Shown piece after piece: positions 17,234 to 27,194 of a stretch of DNA of 64,000 bases; the first letter of the stretch is position 1; each line of letters starts with the position of its first letter. Origin of the DNA: Caballeronia pedi. Its GTDB lineage: Bacteria > Pseudomonadota > Gammaproteobacteria > Burkholderiales > Burkholderiaceae. The stretch covers positions 62,001 through 126,000 of the forward strand of contig NZ_FCOE02000010.1 of NCBI RefSeq assembly GCF_001544915.2, read 5' to 3'. The position numbers were made by a program, and so were the translations under genes. The notes under the pieces were generated by a model that was not told the DNA's origin, did no database searches, and was given only the letters and a program-made list of their open reading frames with translations.

Positions 17234-18016
17234 TCATTGCGTGTCGGGCAATTCGAGCGCCGGTTGCTGCGTGTTGCCGCCCTGCGCGACCAGCACGCGA
17301 ATCTTCTCCGGCACCAGTTGCGAGAGCGCATTCCCCGAAGGCAGCGTCGTCACGAGCCAGTCCGCGTTCTTGGCGAGATCGAACGAGGCCGATGTGTAGA
17401 CGGGCGTCTTCGAACCCGGCAGCGTCGCGATCAGCTGATACGTGCCGCCTGAGACGTAGAGGGAATCCTGCGTCGTCGCGGGGACGGCGTTCTTGTAGGC
17501 GACGCCCGCCATCGTCGGGCTGACGTTGGCGACGTTCGTGCCCGGCGCGACCAGATAGATATCGAGGTTCGGCGCATTCGTCGACGCGTTGAAGGCGCGC
17601 ACCCGCGCACTGCTCGACAGAAGTCCCTTGTCGAACGGATCGTCGATCACCGCGATCGACGGCAGGAAGCCCGCGTCCGGCAGTGCGATCACCGTGTACT
17701 CATGCCCCTTTGCCGCGTTCGAGATGCTCGTGTCGGTGGCGAGTTGCGTCGTCGTGTTCACGGCCGCGTAGGAGAAGTTGTGCTGGCCGGTGTCGATGTT
17801 CGCGAAGTTGGTCACCGTCTTGTAGGCGAGATTCGGCTGCAGGACCTTGCTGTTGTCGTAGAAGTCGACGTTCGGGCCGCTCGGGATCGCGTGAATGAAA
17901 TGGACCTGCGCCTGGGTGACGCCGATTTCCTTGCCGACGTCGTCGGAGCTTCCGCCGCAAGCGGAGAGCAAAGCGGCGACGGCGGCAAGCGCGGCAGCGG
18001 TGCGGATGAGCTTCAT
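17234..18016 (-). CDS. DUF4397 domain-containing lipoprotein
   Basis: A 260-residue envelope protein. The signal MKLIRTAAALAAVAALLSAC carries lipobox LSAC and a Gly/Ser linker. The mature part shows two beta-rich repeats typical of DUF4397: AQVHFIHAIPSGPNVDFYDN and ARVRAFNASTNAPNLDIYLV, each followed by a YKTV/YKNAV strand. Function in the family is unknown; an extracellular or periplasmic beta-sandwich is expected. The ATG at 18016 has AAGGAAGGTG just ahead. It is a single gene with its own terminator. Confidence 0.85.
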   Translation of the reverse strand: MKLIRTAAALAAVAALLSACGGSSDDVGKEIGVTQAQVHFIHAIPSGPNVDFYDNSKVLQPNLAYKTVTNFANIDTGQHNFSYAAVNTTTQLATDTSISNAAKGHEYTVIALPDAGFLPSIAVIDDPFDKGLLSSSARVRAFNASTNAPNLDIYLVAPGTNVANVSPTMAGVAYKNAVPATTQDSLYVSGGTYQLIATLPGSKTPVYTSASFDLAKNADWLVTTLPSGNALSQLVPEKIRVLVAQGGNTQQPALELPDTQ

Positions 18017-18356
18017 GGTGACACCTTCCTTTGTTTTGATCGACACCTCGTTATCCGGGGTCCGGACGCCTGGACGTCCTCGGTACTTCGCGCCTGGTTC
18101 GCCGGCCCCGGTTCTTTTCCCTTCCTTGCCCGATCGAACGACGCAGCAGCGCCATCGATACGAGTGCCTGCCTTGAGCAATGGATATGCCCCGATGCGGT
18201 GTGCGGAAGTGGCACGTGTCCACTCAAGCCTTGCTGGACAAGGCTTGGCGATTCATTAGAGGAATTATTCGAGAGGTGGAAAGCGAGTACGGCTGAGCCG
18301 CCTCGATCGATGCAGGCGGCCCCTTTGTGGAAGCGTTTCTTACAAGGCAGGCGCGC
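18017..18356. other. 340-bp intergenic stretch upstream of the DUF4397 gene
   Basis: No gene is seen. The stretch should carry the DUF4397 promoter on the minus strand, but no clear -35/-10 pair stands out. The inverted repeat at 18225-18247 is its only obvious structure. Confidence 0.5.
18225..18247. repeat. Perfect 9-bp inverted repeat, possible operator
   Basis: CAAGCCTTG-ctgga-CAAGGCTTG. There is no T-run on either side, so a terminator is unlikely. It lies about 210 bp upstream of the DUF4397 start and 110 bp before the stop-side neighbour, so a protein-binding site is possible. Confidence 0.4.
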
Positions 18357-19298
18357 TCAGACGAGCCCCCGCCTCCGATAATCAAACCAGAACGAAAGCC
18401 CGACCGAAAGCAGAATCACGACCGTCGCGATGACGGTCCACTGCGTAATGATTTCCCCAAGGAGCACCGCTCCCAGCATGACGGCGACGACCGGATTCAC
18501 ATAAAGGCAACTCGTCGCGACGATCGTGCTCGTGTTCCGAATCAGAAAGTTATAAGCGACATACGCCGCCATCGACCCGATCACCACGAGATACACGAAC
18601 GAAAACCCCGCGCCGACGCTCACCTGCGTGAGCCGCTCGCCCGCCGCCAGCGCGATGCCCGTCGCGATCAAACCGCCGAGCCCGATCTGCAACGCCGTCG
18701 ACATCAACAGATCGGACGGTTGCGGCAAACGGCTCGCCAGATGCGCGCCGCCTGCCCAGAAGATCGCCGCGCACAGAATCGCCAGCGTGCCGACCGTGGA
18801 ACTCGGCGACGGATCGCCATGATTGAGCAGCACGATGCCGATCAACCCCAACGCCACCGCGAACCACTCGCCCTTCGCGACATCGCGCCCGCTCAGCGCC
18901 GTGAAGATCGTCGCGAAGAGCGGCACAGTGGCCACCATCACCGCGGCCGTGCCGGTTCCCACCGTGCGCATGCCGTAGGCCATCATCCCGCTCGACAAGC
19001 CTTCCAGCAAAGTCCCGACGATCGCCGCATTGCGCACTTCCCGCGCGCTCGGCCACACCGCCTTGCGATGCAAGGCGATCACGAACAGCCCGACGCCCGC
19101 GCACAGATTACGCAAACCGCCGAGCATGAGCGGCGGAAACGACTCGAGCGACAGATGGATCCCGAGATACGTCGAGCCCCACACGAGATAGACGACGGCC
19201 AACGCAAGCGCGACCTGCCCCTTGAAGGAGCGCGGTGCACGAAACGGAAAACGGTCGGGGAAGCTGAACGGCAGACGCGGCGGCGGCAGAGCGGACAT
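18357..19298 (-). CDS. EamA-family (DMT) permease, YedA/RhaT-like
   Basis: A 313-residue inner-membrane protein with ten helices made of two EamA repeats: the first starts ALAVVYLVWGSTYLGIH, the second LAILCAAIFWAGGAHLASRL. Members export amino acids or metabolites; the substrate is unknown here. The basic, Pro-rich N-terminus (about 25 residues) is cytosolic. GGAG lies 7 bases ahead of the ATG at 19298. It is divergent from the TPP-riboswitch/thiC unit. Confidence 0.85.
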   Translation of the reverse strand: MSALPPPRLPFSFPDRFPFRAPRSFKGQVALALAVVYLVWGSTYLGIHLSLESFPPLMLGGLRNLCAGVGLFVIALHRKAVWPSAREVRNAAIVGTLLEGLSSGMMAYGMRTVGTGTAAVMVATVPLFATIFTALSGRDVAKGEWFAVALGLIGIVLLNHGDPSPSSTVGTLAILCAAIFWAGGAHLASRLPQPSDLLMSTALQIGLGGLIATGIALAAGERLTQVSVGAGFSFVYLVVIGSMAAYVAYNFLIRNTSTIVATSCLYVNPVVAVMLGAVLLGEIITQWTVIATVVILLSVGLSFWFDYRRRGLV

Positions 19299-19520
19299 GC
19301 ATTACTCCGCAACGGCTGCGCGCCGGACGATAACGGACAAAACCAGACTGAACGGCATGGCGGAACGAAGAAGTGCGAGTGCGCGAGGAGAGACCGCGCG
19401 ATCCCCGGGAAAACCCGGAATCCGCGGCGCTCGACATTATGCAGTAAGCACGGAACGCGGTCGCACATCTTTACGAATGGTTGCCAAGACGCCACGCCCC
19501 GGTGTAACGTGTCGGCTGCT

Positions 19521-19646
19521 AACGCGGGGGTCCTGCGTTGCACATCGCGATTTCAATCGGCTTCATCGGTCTGAATCGCTTCGTGCGGCGTGGGTGAGAA
19601 ATACCCTTTGAACCTGATCTGGATAATGCCAGCGCAGGGAAGCGTT
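19521..19646 (+). ncRNA. TPP riboswitch (THI element) of thiC
   Basis: The conserved blocks GGGGGTCCTGCG (19526-19537), GTGAGAAATACCC and AACCTGATCTGGATAATGCC followed by AGCGCAGGGAA are present in the right order. The closing P1 stem pairs AACGC (19521-19525) with GCGTT (19642-19646). Thiamine pyrophosphate binding is expected to shut off thiC. About 150 nt separate the aptamer from the ATG. A CGGGTTC/GAACCCG pair (19647-19653 with 19685-19691) may be part of the expression platform, but no U-rich terminator follows, so control may act at translation or through Rho. Confidence 0.93.
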
Positions 19647-19772
19647 CGGGTTCCAAGGTCCGCAGCATCCGCACCGCTTCTACCGAACCCGTACCTTTCC
19701 ATCTCGTTCCTCCCTGTTTAGCTCCTGAATCAGCCGAGCTCGACGGCGTTCGCCCGCGTCGCGCCCGGATAA

Positions 19773-21731
<1,959 letters not shown>

Positions 21732-21750
21732 TGCTTCCGGATGGCTGACA

Positions 21751-21788
21751 ACGGCCTGTCGCACGGTGCGTGCGGCAGGCCGTTTTTT
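21751..21788 (+). terminator. Rho-independent terminator of thiC
   Basis: The stem ACGGCCTGTCGCAC / GCGTGCGGCAGGCCGT carries one bulge and is followed by six T. Confidence 0.9.
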
Positions 21789-21938
21789 CATGCGCGTCGG
21801 GCGCGAAGCCTTATCGGGCCTCGATGAGCGATTCATCGGACGATTCAGGCATTTTTCCTGCTGAGAAACGAACGAACCGGCGAAAACGTCGTGACGAACC
21901 GTAGCCGATTCACTTCATCATCGAATTGGAGAGTCGAC

Positions 21939-22151
21939 ATGAAAACCATCAAACAGATCGGCGCCGCCGCAATGGTCGTTGCGTTTCTCGGAGGACTGAC
22001 CGCTTGCGGCGACATGAGCACGCGTCAACGGGATACCGCCATCGGCGCGGGCGTGGGCGCGGCGGGCGGCGCGGTGATCGGCGGCAGCGCGCTTTCGACG
22101 CTGGGCGGCGCGGCTGTCGGCGGGGTGATCGGCAATCAGGTCGGCAAGTAG
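21939..22151 (+). CDS. Glycine-zipper lipoprotein (OsmB-like)
   Basis: A 70-residue lipoprotein: basic N-terminus, hydrophobic segment AAAMVVAFLGGLTAC with lipobox LTAC, then TRQRDTAIGAGVGAAGGAVIGG, a glycine-zipper hairpin of the OsmB/2TM type. Such proteins sit in the outer membrane and are often induced by osmotic stress. The start at 21939 has GGAGAG ahead and puts the signal at the N-terminus. Confidence 0.8.
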   Translation: MKTIKQIGAAAMVVAFLGGLTACGDMSTRQRDTAIGAGVGAAGGAVIGGSALSTLGGAAVGGVIGNQVGK

Positions 22152-22361
22152 CGGGACCGGAATTCGGGCGGCGAAGCACGCTGGCTTCGCCGCAATTTCG
22201 CCGCCTTGTTTCATTTCTGATACATAAAGTCGCGCCGTAATGCTTTGTCACACTACGCGCAACGATTGACGACATCGTTCGACTAAGCTGCTTCTTAACG
22301 GACCCGTTTTCCCCTCATCCGATTCAAGAGTTCGGCAAGCCGTATCGCCAGGAGCAGTACC

Positions 22362-22877
22362 ATGATTTCCGCTCGCAGCATTCCCGGACCTGGAACGGCA
22401 GCCGTGGCGCTCGCCGTCGGGCTCATCGTCAGCGGGTGCTATTACCCTTACGGCTATCCGGCTTATCCACCTTATCCCGTCGTCGGCACGGCTTATACCC
22501 AGCGGGAATTCACGGTGCCCGCGCAGGGGGCGTCCGGCGGCGCTGCAGCAACTTACACAAGCAGCGCAACGCTCCCGCCGCAATATGAGTACGCGGTCGG
22601 TTCGCCGTATTCCGACTACTACCAGACGGTTCCCTACTCGTATCCCTACTATCCGCCGTATGCCGCCTATCCGGCTTATTACGGCTATGGCTATGGTTAC
22701 GGCTATCCCGCGGTTTCACTCAGCTTCGGATACTGGGGCGGCGGCGGTTGCTGCTGGGGCGGCGGATGGCACGGCCACGGCTGGCATGGCGGTGGCGGCG
22801 GCTGGCACGGCGGCGGCAGTAGCTGGCAAGGCGGAGGTGGAGGCTGGCACGGCGGAGGCGGAGGCCACGGACATTGA
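22362..22877 (+). CDS. Tyr/Pro- and Gly/His-rich lipoprotein
   Basis: A 171-residue low-complexity lipoprotein. A signal ending LIVSGC (Cys26) leads into a Tyr/Pro-rich half (YYPYGYPAYPPYPVVG and later YGYGYGYGYP), followed by a Gly/His/Trp-rich tail of WHGGG repeats. No catalytic domain is seen. The His-rich tail could bind metal and the Tyr/Pro part may span or line the cell wall; both are guesses. CAGGAG precedes the ATG by eight bases. The frame is well supported because the lipobox and repeats share it. Confidence 0.75.
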   Translation: MISARSIPGPGTAAVALAVGLIVSGCYYPYGYPAYPPYPVVGTAYTQREFTVPAQGASGGAAATYTSSATLPPQYEYAVGSPYSDYYQTVPYSYPYYPPYAAYPAYYGYGYGYGYPAVSLSFGYWGGGGCCWGGGWHGHGWHGGGGGWHGGGSSWQGGGGGWHGGGGGHGH

Positions 22878-23156
22878 TCCGCGCTGCCGCATGTTGCATC
22901 GGATGAGACAAATGACGACTTCGCACATCGCCTCGTAACATTGCTGCAACATTTTCTGATCCATTCGACCATCGGGCTGTGTTCCGCGCGATTGTGCGAC
23001 CGGACACTTTCCTTATCCGACAAGGCGTTGGCGGATTTCGCCAGACGATTGGCACGGTTCTGGCTATCTACGTCCCCAATTGCCGCGTTGCGACAATGAC
23101 CAAGTCGCAAAACGGTGCCGCGCATTCCGCGCACTTTCCGTATCGGGGGATCGGAC

Positions 23157-23285
23157 ATGATGGCCTTTGCGTTTTTCCTGTTGTGGATGCTCGCCTCTCT
23201 CGGCTTGTTGACCGTGTGGGTGTTCCGGCAGACGCCCGCCGTCAACCGCGATAACCCCGCGCCCGACGCCATCGCCAAAAGCTGA
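23157..23285 (+). CDS. Small single-helix membrane peptide (42 aa)
   Basis: The frame reads MMAFAFFLLWMLASLGLLTV followed by WVFRQTPAVNRDNPAPDAIA and KS. One membrane helix and a short Pro/Asp-rich cytosolic or periplasmic tail are visible. GGGGGATCGG just before the ATG can serve as ribosome-binding site. No family is recognised; coding nature is inferred from the clean hydrophobic segment. Confidence 0.45.
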   Translation: MMAFAFFLLWMLASLGLLTVWVFRQTPAVNRDNPAPDAIAKS

Positions 23286-23541
23286 TCGCGCGCGCAGCTT
23301 CGCCTTCCCTTCATGACGGCGCGCCCGCCTCGCGGCGCGCCCCGTCACACCCCGGGCACTCCGCCCGGGCCGCAATGAACCGGCATTCGCGCCTTGACGC
23401 AGGCCGTTCGCGCCCTATTCTTAGTGTGCGCGTTATGCGGATGCTTAAGCCGGTGACCACCCACAGCCGAACATCGAACTCCACGCGCATCGCGGCGACC
23501 GTCCACGCCGCTCTCGCTCATGACGCCCGCAAGGAGCCCCG

Positions 23542-25143
23542 ATGTTCCATCAGCTACTCACCCCGATCGCTCATTCCCTGCTCGCGTCCTTCATCGTGGC
23601 CGCGCTGCCGATCATCCTCGTGCTCGTACTGCTCGGCTGGGCGCGCCGCCCGGCGTGGCAGGCGTCGCTCGCGGGCCTGATTCTGGCGCTCGTGATCGCC
23701 GTGGCCGGCTGGCATTTCCCGGTCGGGCTCGCGCTCGATTCAGTCGCGGCCGGCGCCGTGTTCGCACTCTGGCCGGTCATGTGGATCGTGTTCGCCGCGA
23801 TCCTGCTCTACAACGTCGCGCAGCGCTCGGGGCGTTTCGAGGCGTTTCGCCTGTGGATGGTCGATAACCTGCCGAACGACCGGCGCATCGTGCTCGTCGT
23901 GATCGGTTTCTCGTTCGGCGCGCTGCTCGAAGGCATTTCCGGCTTCGGCACGCCCATCGCCATCACGAGTTCGCTGCTGATCCTGCTCGGCTTCCCGACG
24001 CTGGAGGCGCTCACCTTCACGTTGATCTTCAATACGGCGCCGGTCGCGTTCGGCGCGCTCGGCGTGCCGATCACCGTGCTCGGCGCCGTCACGCATCTGC
24101 CGACCGACGCGCTCGCCAAAATGGTCGGCCGCCAGTTGCCGCTCTTCGCGTTCTTTCTGCCGTTCTACGTGATCGGCGTCTACGCGGGCTTTCGCAACAT
24201 GACACGCATCTGGCCCGTGCTGCTGGTCTCGGGCGGCGCGTTCGCGCTCACGCAGTTCGTCACGTCGAACTACATCAGCTATGCGCTGACCGACGTGCTC
24301 TCGTCGCTCGTGTCGCTGATCCTGACGATCGCGTTCCTGCGCGTATGGAAGCCCGTGGCGGACGAGCGCTTCGCGGTGAACGTCGAGCGCCTCGGCGCCA
24401 CGCGCTCGACGATTCCGGGCGGCCAGGGCTGGCTGCCGTGGATCGTCGTGTCGGTGGTCGTGATCGTGTGGACGGTGCTCAAGATCTTCCTGATCGGCGA
24501 CGTCAAGCTCGCGTGGCCGGGCCTCGACAAGGCCGTCTACATCACGCTGTACAACCAGCCCTACGGCGCGATCTGGGACTTCCAGCCGCTCGCGACCGGC
24601 ACCGCGATCCTGGTCGCATCGATCATCACGGCGCTGCTGGTGAAACTGCCCGCGCGCGAGTACGGCGCGGCCATCGTCGATACGTGGGTGCAGACGCGCA
24701 TCGCGATTCTGACGGTCGCGACGATCGTCGGCCTCGCGTATCTGATGAACTATTCGGGCATGAACTACACGCTGGGTTTGGGCGTGGCGTCGGTCGGGCC
24801 GTTCTTCCCGCTCGTTTCCGCGTTCCTCGGCTGGGTCGCCGTGTTCCTGTCGGGCAGCGACACGTCGGGCAACGCGCTGTTCGGCAACCTGCAGGTGGTC
24901 GCCGCGAACCAGCTCAACCTCAATCCGGTGCTGATGGCGGCGACCAACTCGTCCGGCGGCGTGATGGGCAAGATGATCTCGCCGCAAAACATTTCGACCG
25001 GCGTCGCGACGACCGAGCTCAAAGGCAAGGAAGGCCTCGTGTTCGCGCGCACGTTCTGGCATTCGATCTTTCTCACCGTGCTGCTCGGCGTGCTCGTGTG
25101 GCTGCAGCAGAACGTGCTGACGTGGATGATTCCGCCGCACTGA
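23542..25143 (+). CDS. lldP: L-lactate permease (LctP family)
   Basis: A 533-residue inner-membrane lactate:H+ symporter with about 14 helices. Family blocks include LLEGISGFGTPIAI, NTAPVAFGALGVPI, SGSDTSGNALFGNLQ and NSSGGVMGKMISPQNISTG. It imports L- and D-lactate and glycolate in E. coli. No lactate dehydrogenase gene is beside it, so the operon is incomplete or split. AAGGAGCCCCG precedes the ATG. Length matches LldP (551) and GlcA (560). Confidence 0.93.
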   Translation: MFHQLLTPIAHSLLASFIVAALPIILVLVLLGWARRPAWQASLAGLILALVIAVAGWHFPVGLALDSVAAGAVFALWPVMWIVFAAILLYNVAQRSGRFEAFRLWMVDNLPNDRRIVLVVIGFSFGALLEGISGFGTPIAITSSLLILLGFPTLEALTFTLIFNTAPVAFGALGVPITVLGAVTHLPTDALAKMVGRQLPLFAFFLPFYVIGVYAGFRNMTRIWPVLLVSGGAFALTQFVTSNYISYALTDVLSSLVSLILTIAFLRVWKPVADERFAVNVERLGATRSTIPGGQGWLPWIVVSVVVIVWTVLKIFLIGDVKLAWPGLDKAVYITLYNQPYGAIWDFQPLATGTAILVASIITALLVKLPAREYGAAIVDTWVQTRIAILTVATIVGLAYLMNYSGMNYTLGLGVASVGPFFPLVSAFLGWVAVFLSGSDTSGNALFGNLQVVAANQLNLNPVLMAATNSSGGVMGKMISPQNISTGVATTELKGKEGLVFARTFWHSIFLTVLLGVLVWLQQNVLTWMIPPH

Positions 25144-25252
25144 TTTCGCCTCTCTCCCGCTTCTTGCGCTTTCGTTGCGCGGACCAATTTTGGTATGCGC
25201 GCGGTGCTAACATGCGCGGACTTTCGATACGTAACCCGAAGTCCGCCCCGCC

Positions 25253-26185
25253 ATGTCACCCGCCAATCTGCTGCAACTGATCGTGCTCGCCGCCCTGTGG
25301 GGCGCGTCGTTTCTCTTCATTCGCGTCGGCGTGGCCGAGTTCGGCGTCGCGCCGCTGATGGCGCTGCGCGTCGGCATCGGCGCGGTGTTTCTCGTCGCGA
25401 TGCTGCTGGCGCGCCGTCCGCTCGCCGCCACCGTTGCGACACTGCGCGCGCGCTGGCGTCAGTTGTTCGTCGTCGGCATGCTGAACTCGGCCGCGCCGTT
25501 CTGCCTTTTCGCCTATGCCGAACTGACGCTCTCGGCCGGCGCGACCTCCGTCATCAACGCGACGACACCGCTGTTCGGCGCGCTCGTCGCCTACGTGTGG
25601 CTGCGCGACCGCCTGACGACCGCGCGCACGATCGGCATGGCTATCGGTTTCGCCGGCGTGCTCGTGCTGGTGTGGAACCAGATCGCTCCGGAACAGGCGG
25701 GCCACGATGCCGCGCTGCCCGTGCAGGGCATGCTCGCGGCGGCGGCGGCGCTGGCGGCATCGGCGCTCTATGGTGTGGCGGGCAACTTCGCCAAGAAGTA
25801 CCTGATGAACGTCGACGCGATGACCAACGCCGCTGGCAGCATGATCGGCGCAACCCTCGCGCTCGCGCCGATCGCGCTCCTCACGTGGCCCGCCGCGCCG
25901 GTTTCCGCGCACGCGTGGGGCGCGGTGCTGGCGCTCGGCATCGGCTGCACGGGCGTCGCGTACTTCATCTATTTTCATCTGATCACCGTCGCGGGCCCCG
26001 CGCGCGCGATGACCGTGACCTTCGTCATCCCGCTCTTCGGCATTCTGTGGGGCGCGCTCTTTCTGCACGAACACGTTTCGCCCGCGATGCTCGCCGGCTG
26101 CGCGATCGTGCTCGCGGGCACCGCGCTCGCCACTGGCGTCGTAAAGCGCGTACCCTTTAACCGACGACGCAAACTCGCGCCGTGA
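25253..26185 (+). CDS. EamA-family (DMT) permease
   Basis: A 310-residue, ten-helix drug/metabolite transporter. The opening LIVLAALWGASFLFIRVGV and LTLSAGATSVINATTPLFGA are typical EamA motifs; the second repeat starts near residue 165. Substrate unknown. It starts 110 bp after lldP and is followed after 44 bp by a small membrane protein gene on the same strand. Confidence 0.85.
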   Translation: MSPANLLQLIVLAALWGASFLFIRVGVAEFGVAPLMALRVGIGAVFLVAMLLARRPLAATVATLRARWRQLFVVGMLNSAAPFCLFAYAELTLSAGATSVINATTPLFGALVAYVWLRDRLTTARTIGMAIGFAGVLVLVWNQIAPEQAGHDAALPVQGMLAAAAALAASALYGVAGNFAKKYLMNVDAMTNAAGSMIGATLALAPIALLTWPAAPVSAHAWGAVLALGIGCTGVAYFIYFHLITVAGPARAMTVTFVIPLFGILWGALFLHEHVSPAMLAGCAIVLAGTALATGVVKRVPFNRRRKLAP

Positions 26186-26229
26186 GCTGATCTTTCTGCG
26201 ATGTTCGCATTCCTGCACCGGAAGCCGAC

Positions 26230-26757
26230 ATGAACATTTCGCTGACCAAACTCAAGCACGAAATGATGAAGATGGTGCCGCCCACGCTTTTCTTCTTCGT
26301 GCTCCTGCATGCTGTCGTGATCATTCGCACGCTGATGGTGAAAGGCACCGGCATTTCGCTGCCCACGTCCGTTTCGGTGATCGTTGCGTCGCTGATTCTC
26401 GGCAAGGCGGTGTTGATCGCCAATATGCTGCCGTTCATCAATCGCTTCCCGGATCGCCCGCTGGTCTGGAACGTCGCCTGGAAGACGCTCATCTACACGA
26501 TCATCGCCGGATTTCTGCACTATCTCGAGCGGCTGTTCGATTTCTGGAAAGAAACGCATAACCTGGCGGCGGCGCATCACGAGTTGATCGCGCACGTCAA
26601 CTGGCCGCAGTCCTGCGCGGTTCAGATTCTTCTGTTCCTGATGATCAGCAACTACTGCGCGTTCGCCGAACTCGGGCGCGTGATCGGGAGCGGCGTGCTC
26701 AAGTCGTGGTTTCTCGGCCCGCTCGGCGATGTGCCTCGGCAGTGGAAGGAAGGCTGA
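26230..26757 (+). CDS. Conserved-type inner-membrane protein of unknown function
   Basis: A 175-residue protein with four membrane helices (about 20-35, 46-70, 80-100, 130-150). The stretch between helices 3 and 4 is amphipathic (HYLERLFDFWKETHNLAAAH). Met/Lys-rich beginning MNISLTKLKHEMMKM. No family can be named. It ends one base before the convergent arfB stop. Confidence 0.65.
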   Translation: MNISLTKLKHEMMKMVPPTLFFFVLLHAVVIIRTLMVKGTGISLPTSVSVIVASLILGKAVLIANMLPFINRFPDRPLVWNVAWKTLIYTIIAGFLHYLERLFDFWKETHNLAAAHHELIAHVNWPQSCAVQILLFLMISNYCAFAELGRVIGSGVLKSWFLGPLGDVPRQWKEG

Positions 26758-26758
26758 C

Positions 26759-27172
26759 TCAGTCGCCGCGCACCGGCCCCCGCCCCGCCTTGATCGCCCC
26801 GCGCTTCACCTTGCCTTCGACACGACGCAACTGCGAAGCCCGCGTCGGCTTGGTCGCAACGCGCTTGCGCCGCGTGACCGAAACGCTTCGAATCAGCTCG
26901 TCGAGCCGCGCGAGCGCCGCGGCACGGTTCATGTCCTGCGTGCGATGTTCCTGCGCCTTGATGACGATCACGCCTTCCCGCGTGACGCGGCTGTCGCTGA
27001 GCTCGAGCAGCCGCGCCTTGATGTGCTCCGGCAGCGACGACGCGCGGATGTCGAAGCGCAGATGAATCGCGCTCGACACCTTGTTGACGTTCTGACCGCC
27101 CGCGCCCTGCGCGCGCACGGCCGTCAGCTCGATTTCGTTCGGCGGCACGGTGAGACTGTCGGTGATCGTCAT
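26759..27172 (-). CDS. arfB: Alternative ribosome-rescue factor B (peptidyl-tRNA hydrolase)
   Basis: A 137-residue release-factor homologue. The catalytic GGQ motif lies at 25-27 (GAGGQNVNKVSSAIHLRF), and a Lys/Arg-rich C-terminal tail (RRVEGKVKRGAIKAGRG) enters the empty mRNA channel of stalled ribosomes. It releases nascent chains from non-stop complexes. AAGGAG precedes the ATG at 27172. It lies 22 bp downstream of recD on the same strand and may be the last gene of the rec operon. Confidence 0.93.
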   Translation of the reverse strand: MTITDSLTVPPNEIELTAVRAQGAGGQNVNKVSSAIHLRFDIRASSLPEHIKARLLELSDSRVTREGVIVIKAQEHRTQDMNRAAALARLDELIRSVSVTRRKRVATKPTRASQLRRVEGKVKRGAIKAGRGPVRGD

Positions 27173-27194
27173 CGGTCGCTCCTTGATCCTGCAT

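Noticed and set aside
23287..23400. GC-rich hairpins after the 42-residue peptide as a terminator
   Set aside because: CCCGGGC...GCCCGGG can pair, but no T-run follows on either strand.
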